Source: Natronococcus pandeyae (GTDB lineage: Archaea; Halobacteriota; Halobacteria; Halobacteriales; Natrialbaceae). Taken from it: 64,000 nucleotides of DNA. The DNA lies in NCBI RefSeq assembly GCF_008122205.1, contig NZ_PHNJ01000004.1, forward strand, positions 124,001-188,000. Direction: 5' to 3'. The notes under the pieces were generated by a model. The model did no database searches and was not told the DNA's origin. It saw only the letters and a list, made by a program, of their open reading frames with translations. Both the position numbers and the translations under genes were made by a program. How positions within the stretch are numbered: the first letter of the stretch is position 1; each line of letters starts with the position of its first letter. Positions 42,331 to 52,240 of the stretch are shown piece by piece.

Positions 42331-43905
42331 ATGCTGACGAAGGACCTGCTTCGCGTCTCGCGGGCTGGCGGCGGCTATCACCCCCAGTTCGCGGGCCGCG
42401 AGCACCGTCCGCTCGCCGCCCGCGTCATCGGCACGTACCAGGGCCACGTCGAGAAGCCGCGCGAGGACCTCGAGACCGCACTTACCGATCTCGAGCGCGA
42501 TGCGGAGCACTTCAAACTCGTGCGCGGCTTCTCGGCGCTGCTCGAGCGCGACGCGATCTTCGAGACCGACGCGGCGGTCGAGCCCGAACGCGCCCGAAAA
42601 GCCACGTTCGAGGCGGCCGAAGCCGTCGGCGTCGTCACGGAAGACGAGCGGGCGATGGCGCTCGAACGCGGCGCCGAGGGTCTCGACCTCTCCGCTGACG
42701 ATCTCGAGCGGACGCTGTACGCCGACCTCGAGGAACGTCAGGTGCTCACCGCGGTCGAGCCGCGGTGGGACCCCGACGGACTGGTCGCCCAGTACAACCT
42801 CTCGATGGCCCAGACGGCGCTGTTCGACGCGACCGAACTGCGGGTCCGCTCGAGCGATCCGAAGGCGCTGGTGTCGGCGATCAAGCGGCTGCGGCTGATG
42901 TACGAGATCCGGCGGACCGGCGAGACCGACGGGACTGCGCTAAGCGACCGCGAAGTCATCGTCACCGGCCCGACCCACCTCTTTCGGGCGACCCGCCGGT
43001 ACGGAACGCGCTTCGCCCGACTGCTGCGGACGGTCGCGAAAGCCGACGAGTGGTCCCTCGAGGCGACGATCGACGACCGCGGCACCGAGCGCACGCTCAC
43101 CCTCTCCGACGAGGACCCCGTCCGGGTGCCGAACGCCGAACCCGTCGCCGACGTCTCCTTCGACAGCGGCGTCGAGGCAGATTTCGCCGCCCGGTTCTCG
43201 AATCTTGATCTCGACTGGGACCTCGTGCGCGAACCGGAGCCGCTCGCGACGGGAACGCGGGTGATGATCCCCGACTTCGCGTTCGACTACCGTCCTGCGG
43301 GCGGTGCCCGCAGCGGCTCGTCGGACTCGTCCGACGGTGAGCACGGCGAGTTCCGCGTGTTCTTCGAAATTATGGGCTTCTGGACGCCCGAGTACGTCGA
43401 GAAGAAGCTCGGACAGCTCGCGGGGCTCGAGGACGTCGAACTGATCGTCGCCGTCGACGAGTCCCTCGGCGTCGGAGAGGAGATTGCCGCGCGGGACTTC
43501 CGGGCGATCCCCTACACGGGGACGGTCCGACTGAAAGACGTCGCGGACGTGCTCCGGGAGTACGAACGCCAGCTCGTCGCCGAGAGCGCGGCCGCGCTTC
43601 CAGACGAACTGTGTCCCGACGAGGACGTCGTCTCGCTCGAGGCCCTCGCCGCCCGCCGCGGCGTGAGCGAGGACGCGCTGGCGGACGTCTCGTTCCCCGA
43701 GCACGAACTGGTGGGACGGACCCTGGTACGGCCGGCGGTGCTCGAGTCGCTCGCCGACGAGATCGAGACCGGAATCTCGCTCTCGGCGGCCGAAGCGACG
43801 CTCGAGGCGTACGAAATCAGTGACTCGAGTGCGATCCTCGCCGAACTCGGCTACCGCGTCGAGTGGGAGGGGCTCGCCGGGGGGACGCTGGTCGAACGTG
43901 ACTGA
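42331..43905 (+). CDS. bax1: Bax1 (DUF790) nuclease, XPB partner
   Basis: A 524-residue protein of the DUF790/Bax1 family. Bax1 binds XPB and cuts DNA on the 3' side of a bubble, a role like XPG in nucleotide-excision repair. MLTKDLLRVSRAGGGYHPQF is the typical start. The PD-(D/E)xK-like nuclease core has Asp315 (VMIPDFAF) and Glu346 (FFEIMGFWTPEYVEKK). A short Gly/Ser-rich insert (GGARSGSSDSSDGEHG) lies between them. In many archaea it follows xpb directly. Here nine genes lie between. Confidence 0.88.
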   Translation: MLTKDLLRVSRAGGGYHPQFAGREHRPLAARVIGTYQGHVEKPREDLETALTDLERDAEHFKLVRGFSALLERDAIFETDAAVEPERARKATFEAAEAVGVVTEDERAMALERGAEGLDLSADDLERTLYADLEERQVLTAVEPRWDPDGLVAQYNLSMAQTALFDATELRVRSSDPKALVSAIKRLRLMYEIRRTGETDGTALSDREVIVTGPTHLFRATRRYGTRFARLLRTVAKADEWSLEATIDDRGTERTLTLSDEDPVRVPNAEPVADVSFDSGVEADFAARFSNLDLDWDLVREPEPLATGTRVMIPDFAFDYRPAGGARSGSSDSSDGEHGEFRVFFEIMGFWTPEYVEKKLGQLAGLEDVELIVAVDESLGVGEEIAARDFRAIPYTGTVRLKDVADVLREYERQLVAESAAALPDELCPDEDVVSLEALAARRGVSEDALADVSFPEHELVGRTLVRPAVLESLADEIETGISLSAAEATLEAYEISDSSAILAELGYRVEWEGLAGGTLVERD

Positions 43906-43935
43906 CCTCGAGCGTGCATCCCCGGCGTAGCGCCC

Positions 43936-45117
43936 TCAGGGCGTCAGCACGGTCTTGATGCACTCGTCTTCCTTCTCGTTGAACGTCTCGTACATCTCCG
44001 GTCCGTCCTCGAGCGACGCCTGGTGGCTGATGACGAACGAGGGGTCGATCTCGCCCTCCTCGATCTTCTCGAGCAGTGGATCGAGATAGCGCTGGACGTG
44101 CGTCTGTCCCGTCTTCACCGTCAGCGACTTGTTCATCACCGGGCCGAACGGGAGGTTGTCGGAACGCCCGAGGTAGACGCCGGGAACCGAGAGCGTGCCA
44201 CCTTTCCGACAGCACTTGATCGCCTGCCGGAGCACGTGGGGACGGTCCTCCTGGAGGTGCATCTCCTGTTTGGCCTGATCGGCGAAGCCGACGAGGCCCG
44301 TACCGTGAGCCTCCGTTCCGACCGCGTCGATGCACCGGTCCGGCCCGCGGTCCCCGGTCATCTCCATGAGCCGGTCGTAGACGTCGTCCTCCTCGAAATC
44401 GATCGTCTCCGCGTCGCCGTGTTCTCGCGCCATCTCGAGGCGCTCGGGGATCCGGTCGATGGCGATCACTCGTTCGGCGCCGAGCATCCAGGCGCTCTGG
44501 ATGGCGAACTGACCGACCGCTCCGCAGCCCCAGACCGCGACCGTGTCGTTCTCCTCGATATCGGCGTTTTCGGCGGCCATGTATCCCGTCGGGAAGACGT
44601 CCGAGAGGAAAAGCACCTGCTCGTCCGGCAGGCCGGAGTCGACGGTCACCGGCCCGACGTCGGCGTACGGGATTCGCAGGTACTCGGCCTGCCCGCCGGC
44701 GTAACCACCCAACATGTGGGAGTATCCGAACAGGGCCGCCGGCGAGTGGCCCATCACCTTCCGGGCGATTTCGGCGTTCGGGTTCGAGTTGTCACAGAGG
44801 GAGTACATATCGCTTCCGCAGAACCAGCAGGAGCCACAGCTGATGGTGAAGGGGACGACGACGCGGTCGCCCACTTCGAGGGTTTCGACCTCGTCGCCGA
44901 CTTCGACGACCTCGCCCATCGGCTCGTGACCGATGATGTCCCCCTCTCGCATCGACGGCATGTAGCCGTTGTAGAGGTGGAGATCGGAGCCGCAGATGGC
45001 GGTCGCCGTGATCTCGATTATCGCGTCGTTCGGGTTGACGATCTCGGGCTTCGGAACCTCGCTGACGCGGACGTCCTGTTCGCCGTGCCAGGTGAGCGCT
45101 TGCATCGTGCCATCCAT
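43936..45117 (-). CDS. Zinc-dependent alcohol dehydrogenase (formaldehyde-dehydrogenase-like)
   Basis: A 393-residue medium-chain dehydrogenase. Catalytic zinc ligands are Cys42 (ICGSDLH), His64 and Glu65 (IIGHEPMG). Structural zinc ligands are Cys94, Cys97, Cys100 and Cys108. The NAD-binding motif is [17 protein letters not shown]. The sequence follows the glutathione-independent formaldehyde dehydrogenase/FdhA-like group, so formaldehyde or another aldehyde/alcohol is possible. The ATG at 45117 is used (MDGTMQAL; a second ATG lies four codons in). Its stop converges on bax1. Confidence 0.9.
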   Translation of the reverse strand: MDGTMQALTWHGEQDVRVSEVPKPEIVNPNDAIIEITATAICGSDLHLYNGYMPSMREGDIIGHEPMGEVVEVGDEVETLEVGDRVVVPFTISCGSCWFCGSDMYSLCDNSNPNAEIARKVMGHSPAALFGYSHMLGGYAGGQAEYLRIPYADVGPVTVDSGLPDEQVLFLSDVFPTGYMAAENADIEENDTVAVWGCGAVGQFAIQSAWMLGAERVIAIDRIPERLEMAREHGDAETIDFEEDDVYDRLMEMTGDRGPDRCIDAVGTEAHGTGLVGFADQAKQEMHLQEDRPHVLRQAIKCCRKGGTLSVPGVYLGRSDNLPFGPVMNKSLTVKTGQTHVQRYLDPLLEKIEEGEIDPSFVISHQASLEDGPEMYETFNEKEDECIKTVLTP

Positions 45118-45200
45118 TGTATATCTACGCTAGCAACCGTCGCCAAGCTTTCAATTAAAGAGAACCCCTGTTTGTGCAGCAGACCGCCGAATTCGACGAC

Positions 45201-46517
45201 TTACGCCGTTCGAATCCGAACCAGTACGTCGTCCCGATCACGGGGAAATCGATCCTCGTCGAACCCTGCCCCGCCGTCGCGGTTCGAGGTGACCGCCAGC
45301 ACGTCGCCGTTCGGCGCTTGCGTTACGTGTCGAATCCGACCCAGGTCGTCGTCCAGCACGCGGTGGGTGGTCGCGGTGTAGCTCTCGTCGAGCCACGCGG
45401 CGTCGTGCCGCCGGGACTCCCCGTCCAGCGGCGGCTGTTCGGCGTCGGGCGGCAGTAGCGTGACGACGTTCAGGTGCGTCCCGTAGAGGGTCGCGACCAG
45501 CAACCGGTGGCGCCAGGCGGAGATCGCGTCGCCCTCGTAGAAGACGCAGCCGGCGGGCGCCCAGGTCAGTTCCGGCCCCGTGTTCACCAGCGGCGGCTCG
45601 TACTCTTCGTGGTCGTCGTAGCTCTCGTACTCCTCGTCGTCGGGGCCGCCCTGGGCGACCGGCCAGCCGAAGTTCGCGCCTGGCCGCAGCCGCTGGATCT
45701 CGTCCCGGCCGGTCGGCCCGTGATCGGTACAGAGCGGCGTCCCGTCGGGCAGCCAGGCGAGCCCCTGGGGATTGCGGTGGCCGGAGGTGAACAGCCGCGG
45801 ATCGGCGTCCTCGAGATCCGGATTCTCGTCTGACGGGTCGCCGTCGGGTGTCAGCCGTAGAATCGTCCCGCCGAGCCGACCCGGGTCCTGCGCGGGATCC
45901 TCCTCGGAGGTCCCGTCCGTGATCCAGAGGTCGCCCTCCGGACCGAACGCGATACGCCCGCCGATCGTGTGGTGACCCTCCATCCCCTCGACGAGCACCT
46001 CGAGCGTCTCGAGTGGCTCGGCCGCGCTCGCGTCGAACCGGCCGACGCGGTTGTCCTCGCTCGAGCCGTAGTAGACGTAGACGAACGCTGGGTCGGGATA
46101 GTCGGGATGGACGGCGACGCCCTGCGCGTGGTCGCCCGGCAGTTCCCACCGATTCTCGTCCGCCACGTCCGTCGCGTCGAGCGGATCGCCGCCGGCCTCG
46201 AGCACCGCCTCGGTCTCGAATCGCAGCAGGCGCCCCTCGCGTTCGGTGACGTAGAGTTCGTCCGTCGGGGCGAACGCGAGGTCCCACGGGACCGCCAGGT
46301 CGGTGACGAGGGGTTCGGGTTCGACGGCGGGCTCGAGCGGCGACCCCTCCGGGAGTTCCCAGTCGAGATCCGCCGCACCGTCGTTCGACGGTACGTCGTT
46401 CTCGTCGCTCGAGTCCGATCCCTCGTCGTCGAACACCGACGTACACCCGCCGAGTACGGTCGCGCCGACCGCGGCGAGTAGCGCTCTTCTCGAGGAGTTC
46501 TCGACGTACGCTGGCAC
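45201..46517 (-). CDS. PQQ-dependent sugar dehydrogenase-like Tat lipoprotein
   Basis: A 438-residue six-bladed beta-propeller of the soluble aldose sugar dehydrogenase/GSDH type. It oxidises aldoses to lactones with PQQ if active. The N terminus reads ENSSRRALLAAVGATVLGGC, a Tat lipoprotein signal with lipobox, so it is anchored outside the cell. Blades carry ITDGTSEEDPAQDPGRLGGTILRL, TSGHRNPQGLAW and LCTDHGPTGRDEIQRL. The His in HTIGGRIAFG and the RNPQG Asn/Arg match cofactor-site residues. The start is GTG 46517, chosen to put the signal at the front. PQQ synthesis genes are not nearby. Confidence 0.85.
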   Translation of the reverse strand: MPAYVENSSRRALLAAVGATVLGGCTSVFDDEGSDSSDENDVPSNDGAADLDWELPEGSPLEPAVEPEPLVTDLAVPWDLAFAPTDELYVTEREGRLLRFETEAVLEAGGDPLDATDVADENRWELPGDHAQGVAVHPDYPDPAFVYVYYGSSEDNRVGRFDASAAEPLETLEVLVEGMEGHHTIGGRIAFGPEGDLWITDGTSEEDPAQDPGRLGGTILRLTPDGDPSDENPDLEDADPRLFTSGHRNPQGLAWLPDGTPLCTDHGPTGRDEIQRLRPGANFGWPVAQGGPDDEEYESYDDHEEYEPPLVNTGPELTWAPAGCVFYEGDAISAWRHRLLVATLYGTHLNVVTLLPPDAEQPPLDGESRRHDAAWLDESYTATTHRVLDDDLGRIRHVTQAPNGDVLAVTSNRDGGAGFDEDRFPRDRDDVLVRIRTA

Positions 46518-46573
46518 AGCTACTCGTTCGCCGACCGTTCGGAAAAAGAAGTCGCCGAGCGACGACCGACCCG

Positions 46574-47119
46574 TTACAGGTCCCGCTGTCGCCCCTTGGG
46601 GACCATCGAGCGCAGTTCGCCGTGGACGTACAGCCCGATACCGAGGGGTTCGCGCTCGCCCGCGATTTCGTGGGCGGCGATCAGGTACCCCCAGTCGCCG
46701 TTCCACCACTCGAGGTCCTGATCCTCGCCGGCGGCGAACCGGCGGGCCTCCTCGCGCTCGAGGTCGATCACACAGTCGCTGGCGTGGCGGCCGAACCGCT
46801 GGACGAAGTCCGTCGTCGGCTTCCAGTGCTCCTGGCGGGTGCGCAAGCAGGTCATCCCGATCGCCTCGATCGAGATCGGCGAGGGAGCGTCGCCGCCGTA
46901 GATCCAGATCTTGCCGGCACCCTTCTCCCAGAACGTGTAGTCGTCGAACGTCTCCGGCGGAATGCCGAAGCGATCCGCGAAGTAGTCGACGACCGCCTCG
47001 CGGCTGGCCCGGCCTTCGACGGTCCGTTCGGCCGCCGTTTCCGGCAGGCGGCCGAACTGCTGGCCGTCGTTCTGCTCGAGTTCGCCCTCGCTTGCGCCGT
47101 CCGCGCGTTCGTCCGCCAT
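46574..47119 (-). CDS. PUA-like companion of the RNA methyltransferase
   Basis: A 181-residue protein beginning with a disordered acidic tail and then RASREAVVDYFADRFGIPPETFDDYTFWEKGAGKIWIYGG. The ending, AGEREPLGIGLYVHGELRSMVPKGRQRDL, resembles the C-terminal PUA-like domain of NOP2/RsmF-type methyltransferases. Its ATG overlaps the stop of the methyltransferase gene by one base (TGATG), so the two are coupled and probably supply the catalytic and RNA-binding parts of one enzyme. The direct link to PUA is inferred from context and the motif GLYVHGELR. Confidence 0.7.
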   Translation of the reverse strand: MADERADGASEGELEQNDGQQFGRLPETAAERTVEGRASREAVVDYFADRFGIPPETFDDYTFWEKGAGKIWIYGGDAPSPISIEAIGMTCLRTRQEHWKPTTDFVQRFGRHASDCVIDLEREEARRFAAGEDQDLEWWNGDWGYLIAAHEIAGEREPLGIGLYVHGELRSMVPKGRQRDL

Positions 47120-48027
47120 CAGGCGGTCACCTCCAGTTTCGCGACGAAGAAGCCGCCGGTGTCGTTCTGGTGGGGGTAGATCCGCGCCGCCTGCTCGAGG
47201 CTCTCGTCGTAGCTGTCGTCCTCCCACTCGGTGAGCCCCGGCGAGTGTTCGAGGCCGAGGTCGAAGTCGACGACCCGGCAGTCCTCGCGATTCAGGGCGT
47301 GCTGGACGACAGCCTCGTTCTCCTCTGGCGCGAACGTACACGTCGAGTAGACGACGGTGCCGCCCTCGCGGGTGGCCTGGATCGCGCGTCGAAGAATGCC
47401 CTTCTGGATGCCCGCGACGGAGGAGATGTGGCCCTCGGACCAGTTGTCGAGCGCGTCCGGGTTCTTTCGGATCGTCCCCTCGCAGGAACAGGGGGCGTCC
47501 ACGAGCGTTCGGTCGAACTCGTCGAAGTCGAAGCGCTCGAGCGAGTAGTTGCGGGCGTCGTCGTTCGTGACAGCGAGGCTCGTCGCGCCCAGCCGTTCGG
47601 CGTTGAACCGCAGCGCCGAAATCCGGCCGAGGTTGTTGTCGTTCGCGACGACGGTTCCGCGGTCGTCCATCAGCGCCGCGAGCTGGGTCGCCTTCCCGCC
47701 GGGTGCGGCACAGCAGTCCCAGACGCGCTCGCCGGGTTCGGGGTCGAGGACGACCGGCGGCACCGCCGACACCTCCTCCTGACCGTGGGTGAAGCCGTGG
47801 AACGACGTCCACGTCGACCCCGGCGAGTCGGTCTCGAGCCGCAGGACGCGAGGGTTCCAGTCGGCCTGTTCGTACTCGGCGCCCTCCTCCTCGAGGGCGG
47901 CCGTCGCTCGCTCGACCGAGGATTTGATCGTGTTCACGCGGACCGCGTTGCCAAGCGGCCGCTCACAGGCCGCGAGAAACGCCTCGAAATCGTCGATGAT
48001 CGGTCGATACCGCTCGAGTGGCTCCAT
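47119..48027 (-). CDS. RNA m5C methyltransferase (NOP2/NSUN/Sun family)
   Basis: A 302-residue SAM-dependent enzyme that methylates cytosine C5 in tRNA or rRNA. It shows the SAM loop VWDCCAAPGGKATQLA, then NDDARNYS, motif IV DAPCSCEGTIRKNPDAL with the releasing Cys and motif VI STCTFAPEENEAVV with the nucleophilic Cys, and ends IYPHQNDTGGFFVAKLEV. The N-terminal region PLGNAVRVNTIKSS fits the family. The PUA-like part is on the next gene, coupled by a one-base overlap. The PAC2 gene is divergent 114 bp away. Confidence 0.92.
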   Translation of the reverse strand: MEPLERYRPIIDDFEAFLAACERPLGNAVRVNTIKSSVERATAALEEEGAEYEQADWNPRVLRLETDSPGSTWTSFHGFTHGQEEVSAVPPVVLDPEPGERVWDCCAAPGGKATQLAALMDDRGTVVANDNNLGRISALRFNAERLGATSLAVTNDDARNYSLERFDFDEFDRTLVDAPCSCEGTIRKNPDALDNWSEGHISSVAGIQKGILRRAIQATREGGTVVYSTCTFAPEENEAVVQHALNREDCRVVDFDLGLEHSPGLTEWEDDSYDESLEQAARIYPHQNDTGGFFVAKLEVTA

Positions 48028-48141
48028 TGCGTCCGAGTTCGATCGCCCGTCGCTTGTGGGTTTCGAAGCGCCAGCAGCGACGGCAGTCCCGTGTGAGTCG
48101 CCGGCGTCGTCTTTATGCTACTCTCTCACAACTGTCTTCGT

Positions 48142-48888
48142 ATGACCGGGATTCAGCTCCAGGGACCCGAGGTAACGCTCGAGAACCCCACGCTCGTCGA
48201 GGGCTTTCCGGGGGTCGGGCTCGTCGGCAAGATCGCGACCGACCACCTCGTTCGGGAACTCGAGATGGAGTACTACGCCAGTCTCGACTGCGAGGGGCTG
48301 CCGCGGATCGGGGTCTACCGCGGTGGCGATGGGCAGGCGCGTCCACCCGTTCGGATGTACGTCAGCGAGGAACACGACCTGTTCGCCCTCCAGAGCGACG
48401 CGCCGATCGGTTCCGACGCCGTCGAGAGCGTCGCCAACTGCGTGAGTGGCTGGATCACCGAGCGGGAGGTTCGCCCGATCTACCTCAGCGGGCTCCCGAC
48501 CGAACGGGACGGGGAGGGGCGCCCGTCGCTGTACGGCATCGCTACCGGCGACGAGACCGAGACGCTCGAGGAGCACGATATCGACGTCCCGCCCGAGGAC
48601 GGCGTCGTCAGCGGTCCGACGGGGGCCCTGCTCAATCGTGCCGCACAGTACGGACACGACAGCGTCGGACTCATCGTCGGCTCCAGCCGGCAGTTCCCCG
48701 ATCCGGAGGCCGCGAGCGTCCTGCTCGAGGAGGGGATCGCGCCGATCGCCGACGTCTCGATCGACGTCTCCGATCTCGTCGACCGCGCGGAGGAGATCCG
48801 GGAGAAACGAGAGCAGTTCGCCCGACAGATGCAGGAGATGAGTCAGGACGAGAGTTCCCAGGCCCAGCCGCTGCGGATGTACCAGTAA
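48142..48888 (+). CDS. PAC2-family proteasome assembly chaperone-like protein
   Basis: A 248-residue protein of the PAC2 family (DUF75). Landmarks are VEGFPGVGLVGKIATDHLV, the middle PPEDGVVSGPTGALLNRAAQYGHDSVGLIV and DPEAASVLLEEGIAPIADVSIDV. The C-terminal helix (AEEIREKREQFARQMQEM) is typical of archaeal members. Eukaryotic relatives assist 20S proteasome assembly. The archaeal role is inferred. The ATG at 48142 is chosen over a frame start at 48115. Confidence 0.9.
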   Translation: MTGIQLQGPEVTLENPTLVEGFPGVGLVGKIATDHLVRELEMEYYASLDCEGLPRIGVYRGGDGQARPPVRMYVSEEHDLFALQSDAPIGSDAVESVANCVSGWITEREVRPIYLSGLPTERDGEGRPSLYGIATGDETETLEEHDIDVPPEDGVVSGPTGALLNRAAQYGHDSVGLIVGSSRQFPDPEAASVLLEEGIAPIADVSIDVSDLVDRAEEIREKREQFARQMQEMSQDESSQAQPLRMYQ

Positions 48889-48984
48889 CGAGCCTGTCGT
48901 CCGTCCACTGCACCCGCCGTCCGTCCACTGCTCCGTAGAACGGATCCGATACGCTGATCGTGTGCGACCTGTTCGGTTAGTTGC

Positions 48985-50409
48985 ATGTCACACGAGACGG
49001 CCCTCACCCGCGTCTCTGCGACCGAACTCGCGGCCCGGGTCCGGGACGGAGACGTCACGGCGACCGAAGCCGTGGAAGCGTCGCTCGAGCGGATCGACGA
49101 CCGCGACGAGGAGATCAACGCGTTCGTCACGGTCTGTGCGGCGGACGCGCGTGAGGCCGCTGCCGAAGCGGACCGCGCGCTCGAGGCCGGCGAGGACGTC
49201 GGACCGCTCCACGGCGTCCCGCTGGCGCTGAAAGACCTCGGGGCGTTGAAAGCGGGCGTCCGACACACCTTCGGATCGGTGCTCTTCGACGATTACGTCG
49301 CCCCGGAGACGTCGGCGATCGTCGAGCGACTCGAGGACGCCGGAGCGATCGTGATCGGGAAGACGAACACGCCGGCGTTCGGGCACAAGGGGACGACCGA
49401 CAACGAACTCGTCGGGCCGACGGCGTCGCCGATCGATACGGATCTCAACGCCGGTGGATCGTCAGGAGGGTCCGCCGCGGCGGTGGCCGCGGGAATGGTA
49501 CCGATCGCGACGGGCAGCGATGCGGGCGGTTCCCTCCGGATCCCGGCTTCCGCCTGCGGAGTGTACGGGTTCAAGCCGACGTTCGGGTTGATTCCGGGCG
49601 GCGGGAGACCGCATACGTTCGGACGCCAGACCCATCACATCACGACGGGGCCGATAACCCGTACCGTCGAGGACGCTGCCCTCCTCCTTTCCGTGCTGAG
49701 CGGACCGCACTCGGCGGATCCCGCGAGCGTTCCCGTCGAGATCGACTACCGCGATGCAGTCGGTCGGTCGATCGACGACTACCGCATCGCCTACAGTCCG
49801 GATCTCGAGGTCTTCCCGGTTGCGGACGACGTGCGCGCGGTCGTCGAGGACGCGCTCGGCGCGTTCGAGGCCGCGGGTGCGACCGTCGAGAGGGTGTCGA
49901 TCGATCACGGCTACTCGATGGCGGAACTCACGGACACCGTGACGTCGACGTACGCGACGGCGATGCTCGAGAGCGCGACGCTCGTCGAGGAGGTCCACGG
50001 AATCGATCTCCGCGACCATCCGGACGAGGTGGCCGACAGTCTACTCGCGATGATCCGCGGCGGCGAGACGGTCGGAACCGAAGACGTCGCCCGGTCGACC
50101 CTCGTCAGAACGGACGTCTTCGAGGCCGTAGCTGACGTCTTCGCGGAGTACGATCTGCTGGTGACGCCGACGCTCTCGAGAGTCGACGTGGAGCTAGACG
50201 AGGATCTCGCAACCGACGCCTGGGAGTGGCCGCTCACCTGGCCGTTCAACTGGACCGGCCATCCGGCGGCCTCCGCACCGGCGGGACTCACGGATCGAGG
50301 TCATCCCGTCGGCATCCAGTTCGTCGGTCGACGCTTCGAGGACGACGCCGTCCTCGCAGGAAGCAGCGCACTCGAGCGCGAACGTCCCTGGGATCGGGTG
50401 TCCAAGTAA
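48985..50409 (+). CDS. Amidase-signature hydrolase (GatA-like fold)
   Basis: A 474-residue amidase. The Ser-cisSer-Lys triad is readable: Lys83 (VPLALKDLG), the cis-Ser of [11 protein letters not shown] (about 159) and nucleophile Ser183 ([12 protein letters not shown]). The end [24 protein letters not shown] is typical of stand-alone amidases. It could hydrolyse a small amide. It is unlikely to be the tRNA-amidotransferase GatA, as gatB and gatC are absent and the sequence lacks the usual GatA spacing. The ATG follows GGTTAGTTGC. Confidence 0.9.
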   Translation: MSHETALTRVSATELAARVRDGDVTATEAVEASLERIDDRDEEINAFVTVCAADAREAAAEADRALEAGEDVGPLHGVPLALKDLGALKAGVRHTFGSVLFDDYVAPETSAIVERLEDAGAIVIGKTNTPAFGHKGTTDNELVGPTASPIDTDLNAGGSSGGSAAAVAAGMVPIATGSDAGGSLRIPASACGVYGFKPTFGLIPGGGRPHTFGRQTHHITTGPITRTVEDAALLLSVLSGPHSADPASVPVEIDYRDAVGRSIDDYRIAYSPDLEVFPVADDVRAVVEDALGAFEAAGATVERVSIDHGYSMAELTDTVTSTYATAMLESATLVEEVHGIDLRDHPDEVADSLLAMIRGGETVGTEDVARSTLVRTDVFEAVADVFAEYDLLVTPTLSRVDVELDEDLATDAWEWPLTWPFNWTGHPAASAPAGLTDRGHPVGIQFVGRRFEDDAVLAGSSALERERPWDRVSK

Positions 50410-50477
50410 CGGCCCGTCGTCCCCCGTCATCGACCGCAACCCAAACCCATTTTCGCGCGCTGGCCCTCGCTCCGTGC

Positions 50478-51320
50478 ATGGGAATCGAAGATGCAGAGAC
50501 GATTGCGCCGGGTACCTGTCCGACGGCGAACGGAATGCCGATGCTCGGCCTCGGCACCTGGCAGAACGAGGACCCCGATCAGTGTGCCGAGAGCGTTCGG
50601 AACGCTCTCGACGTGGGGTACCGTCACATCGACACGGCGCAGGCGTACGACAACGAGGAGAGCGTCGGTGAGGGAATCGCCAGCGCCGACGTCGACCGGG
50701 AGGACGTGTTCCTCGCGACGAAGATCTGGATCTCGAACCTGGCGTACGACGACGTCCTCGAGACGGCCAGAGAGAGTCTCGACCGACTCGGGGTCGAGAG
50801 CGTCGACCTGCTGTACGTCCACTGGCCGGCGAGGACGTACGACGCCGAGGAGACGCTCGCGGCGTTCTCGGAGCTCTACGACGAGGGGCTGATCGAGAAC
50901 GTCGGCGTGAGCAACTTCCTCCCGGAGCAACTCGAGGCGGCCATCGACATCTGTGACGCGCCTATCGTGGCGAACCAGGTCGAACTGCACCCGCTGCTCC
51001 AGCAGCCGGAGCTTCGCGAGGCCTGTGCGAACTACGACGTCGACGTCGTCGCCTACTCGCCGCTGGCCCGTGGTGCGGTGTTCGACCAGCCGGAAATTCA
51101 GGACGTCGCGGCGAGACACGACGTCAGCGAAGCACAGGTGAGCCTCGCCTGGCTGCGCGAGAAGAGTGTCACCGCGATTCCGAAGGCGACGGGCGAGGAG
51201 CACCTCCGCGACAACTGGCAGTCGCTCGCGCTGGAACTCGATCGAGACGATATCGACACGATCGACTCGATCGACGAGACCAAACGCGAGGTCGATCCCG
51301 ATTTCGGTCCCTGGAACTGA
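50478..51320 (+). CDS. Aldo/keto reductase (second of two)
   Basis: A 280-residue NAD(P)H-dependent reductase. Catalytic residues Asp52 and Tyr57 (HIDTAQAYDN), Lys82 (LATKIW) and His115 (YVHWPAR) are present. The motif GVSNFLPEQLEAA and the cofactor loop AIPKATGEEHLRDN follow. It shares about the same layout with the AKR at 7629, so they are paralogues of the sugar/diketogluconate-type group. The ATG at 50478 gives 280 residues; the 5' extension is not family-like. It follows the amidase gene by 68 bp on the same strand. Confidence 0.92.
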   Translation: MGIEDAETIAPGTCPTANGMPMLGLGTWQNEDPDQCAESVRNALDVGYRHIDTAQAYDNEESVGEGIASADVDREDVFLATKIWISNLAYDDVLETARESLDRLGVESVDLLYVHWPARTYDAEETLAAFSELYDEGLIENVGVSNFLPEQLEAAIDICDAPIVANQVELHPLLQQPELREACANYDVDVVAYSPLARGAVFDQPEIQDVAARHDVSEAQVSLAWLREKSVTAIPKATGEEHLRDNWQSLALELDRDDIDTIDSIDETKREVDPDFGPWN

Positions 51321-51392
51321 GACGTCGGTCTATATCTCGGAAATAGAGAATAAGCAGGAAAACTTACGGTTCAGTAGTTTTTTGCGTTCCAT

Positions 51393-52142
51393 ATGTCAAC
51401 CCGCTCACGGCGTAGCGGCGGTGGTGGGGTCGTCGGTGCGGTCAGGACCGACGTCCAGCGGTTACACGGTGCCTGGATGGAACTCGTCTTCCCCAGACAG
51501 CGTGGCCGCGGCCACTCCGTCATGGGGAAATGGAAACCCGAAACGCTCGTACAGAAGATCGGTTACTACTGCTGGAGTACGCTCGGCGCACTCGGTCTCG
51601 TCCTGCTGTATCCGCTCACTGTCATCGGTCTCGCGACCCGGTACTACGCGTCGAAACTCGACTCGACCAGGACCAGACTCGGCGTTGCTGGCGTCACCGC
51701 GATTGCGCTTCTCGGCTGGGGAACACTAACAGTTATCGCACATATTCAACTCGAGTTCGGGCCGTTCCTCGCGATCGCCGCAGCGAGTGGGGTCGCGACA
51801 GTCTCGACGACGCTCGCCGCAGTCTTTTCGAAAGTGGGCGGCCGCGCCGTCTCGGTCGTGCTCGCGTATCCCTTCGCGATGACGGCACTGTTCCTGCCGC
51901 CGGTCGTCGCCGCGCTCGTCACGCCGTCGCTCGAGGGAGTCGTCCTCGAACCCAGCTACGAGTTCGCCGTCTGGGCGCTCGACAACGTCCTGGTCGTCGG
52001 CGGACTCAACGAGTTCCTCCGTGCCAACTACGAACTCGAGGGTGCCGCCTACGCCGCAATGTGGGTCGGGATCTCGTTCCCACTCGGCTGGTTCTTCGGA
52101 CTGGTCGTCGCGCTGGCGAACCTCGTGCGGCCGTCCGGCTGA
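51393..52142 (+). CDS. Multi-pass membrane protein of unknown function
   Basis: A 249-residue protein. After a polar basic N terminus (TRSRRSGGGG, RTDVQRLHG) come about five helices: LGALGLVLLYPLTVIGLA, VTAIALLGWGTLTVIA, FLAIAAASGVATVSTTLAAV, VSVVLAYPFAMTALFLPPVVAALV and the last WVGISFPLGWFFGLVVALANLV. No domain is recognised. It may be haloarchaea-specific. A short AT-rich stretch precedes the ATG at 51393. Confidence 0.75.
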   Translation: MSTRSRRSGGGGVVGAVRTDVQRLHGAWMELVFPRQRGRGHSVMGKWKPETLVQKIGYYCWSTLGALGLVLLYPLTVIGLATRYYASKLDSTRTRLGVAGVTAIALLGWGTLTVIAHIQLEFGPFLAIAAASGVATVSTTLAAVFSKVGGRAVSVVLAYPFAMTALFLPPVVAALVTPSLEGVVLEPSYEFAVWALDNVLVVGGLNEFLRANYELEGAAYAAMWVGISFPLGWFFGLVVALANLVRPSG

Positions 52143-52240
52143 GAACATCGCTGGCTGACTGTTCTCTGGTACCCGACATTCCGCCTGATCGCACTGCCGG
52201 TTCCCGATACCATTTGAGACTCCGCGTTGTACCGTCGTGC

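Noticed and set aside
48985-50409. Calling the amidase GatA of the tRNA amidotransferase
   Set aside because: No gatB or gatC nearby, and the sequence looks like a stand-alone amidase. Signature residues are shared by the whole superfamily.
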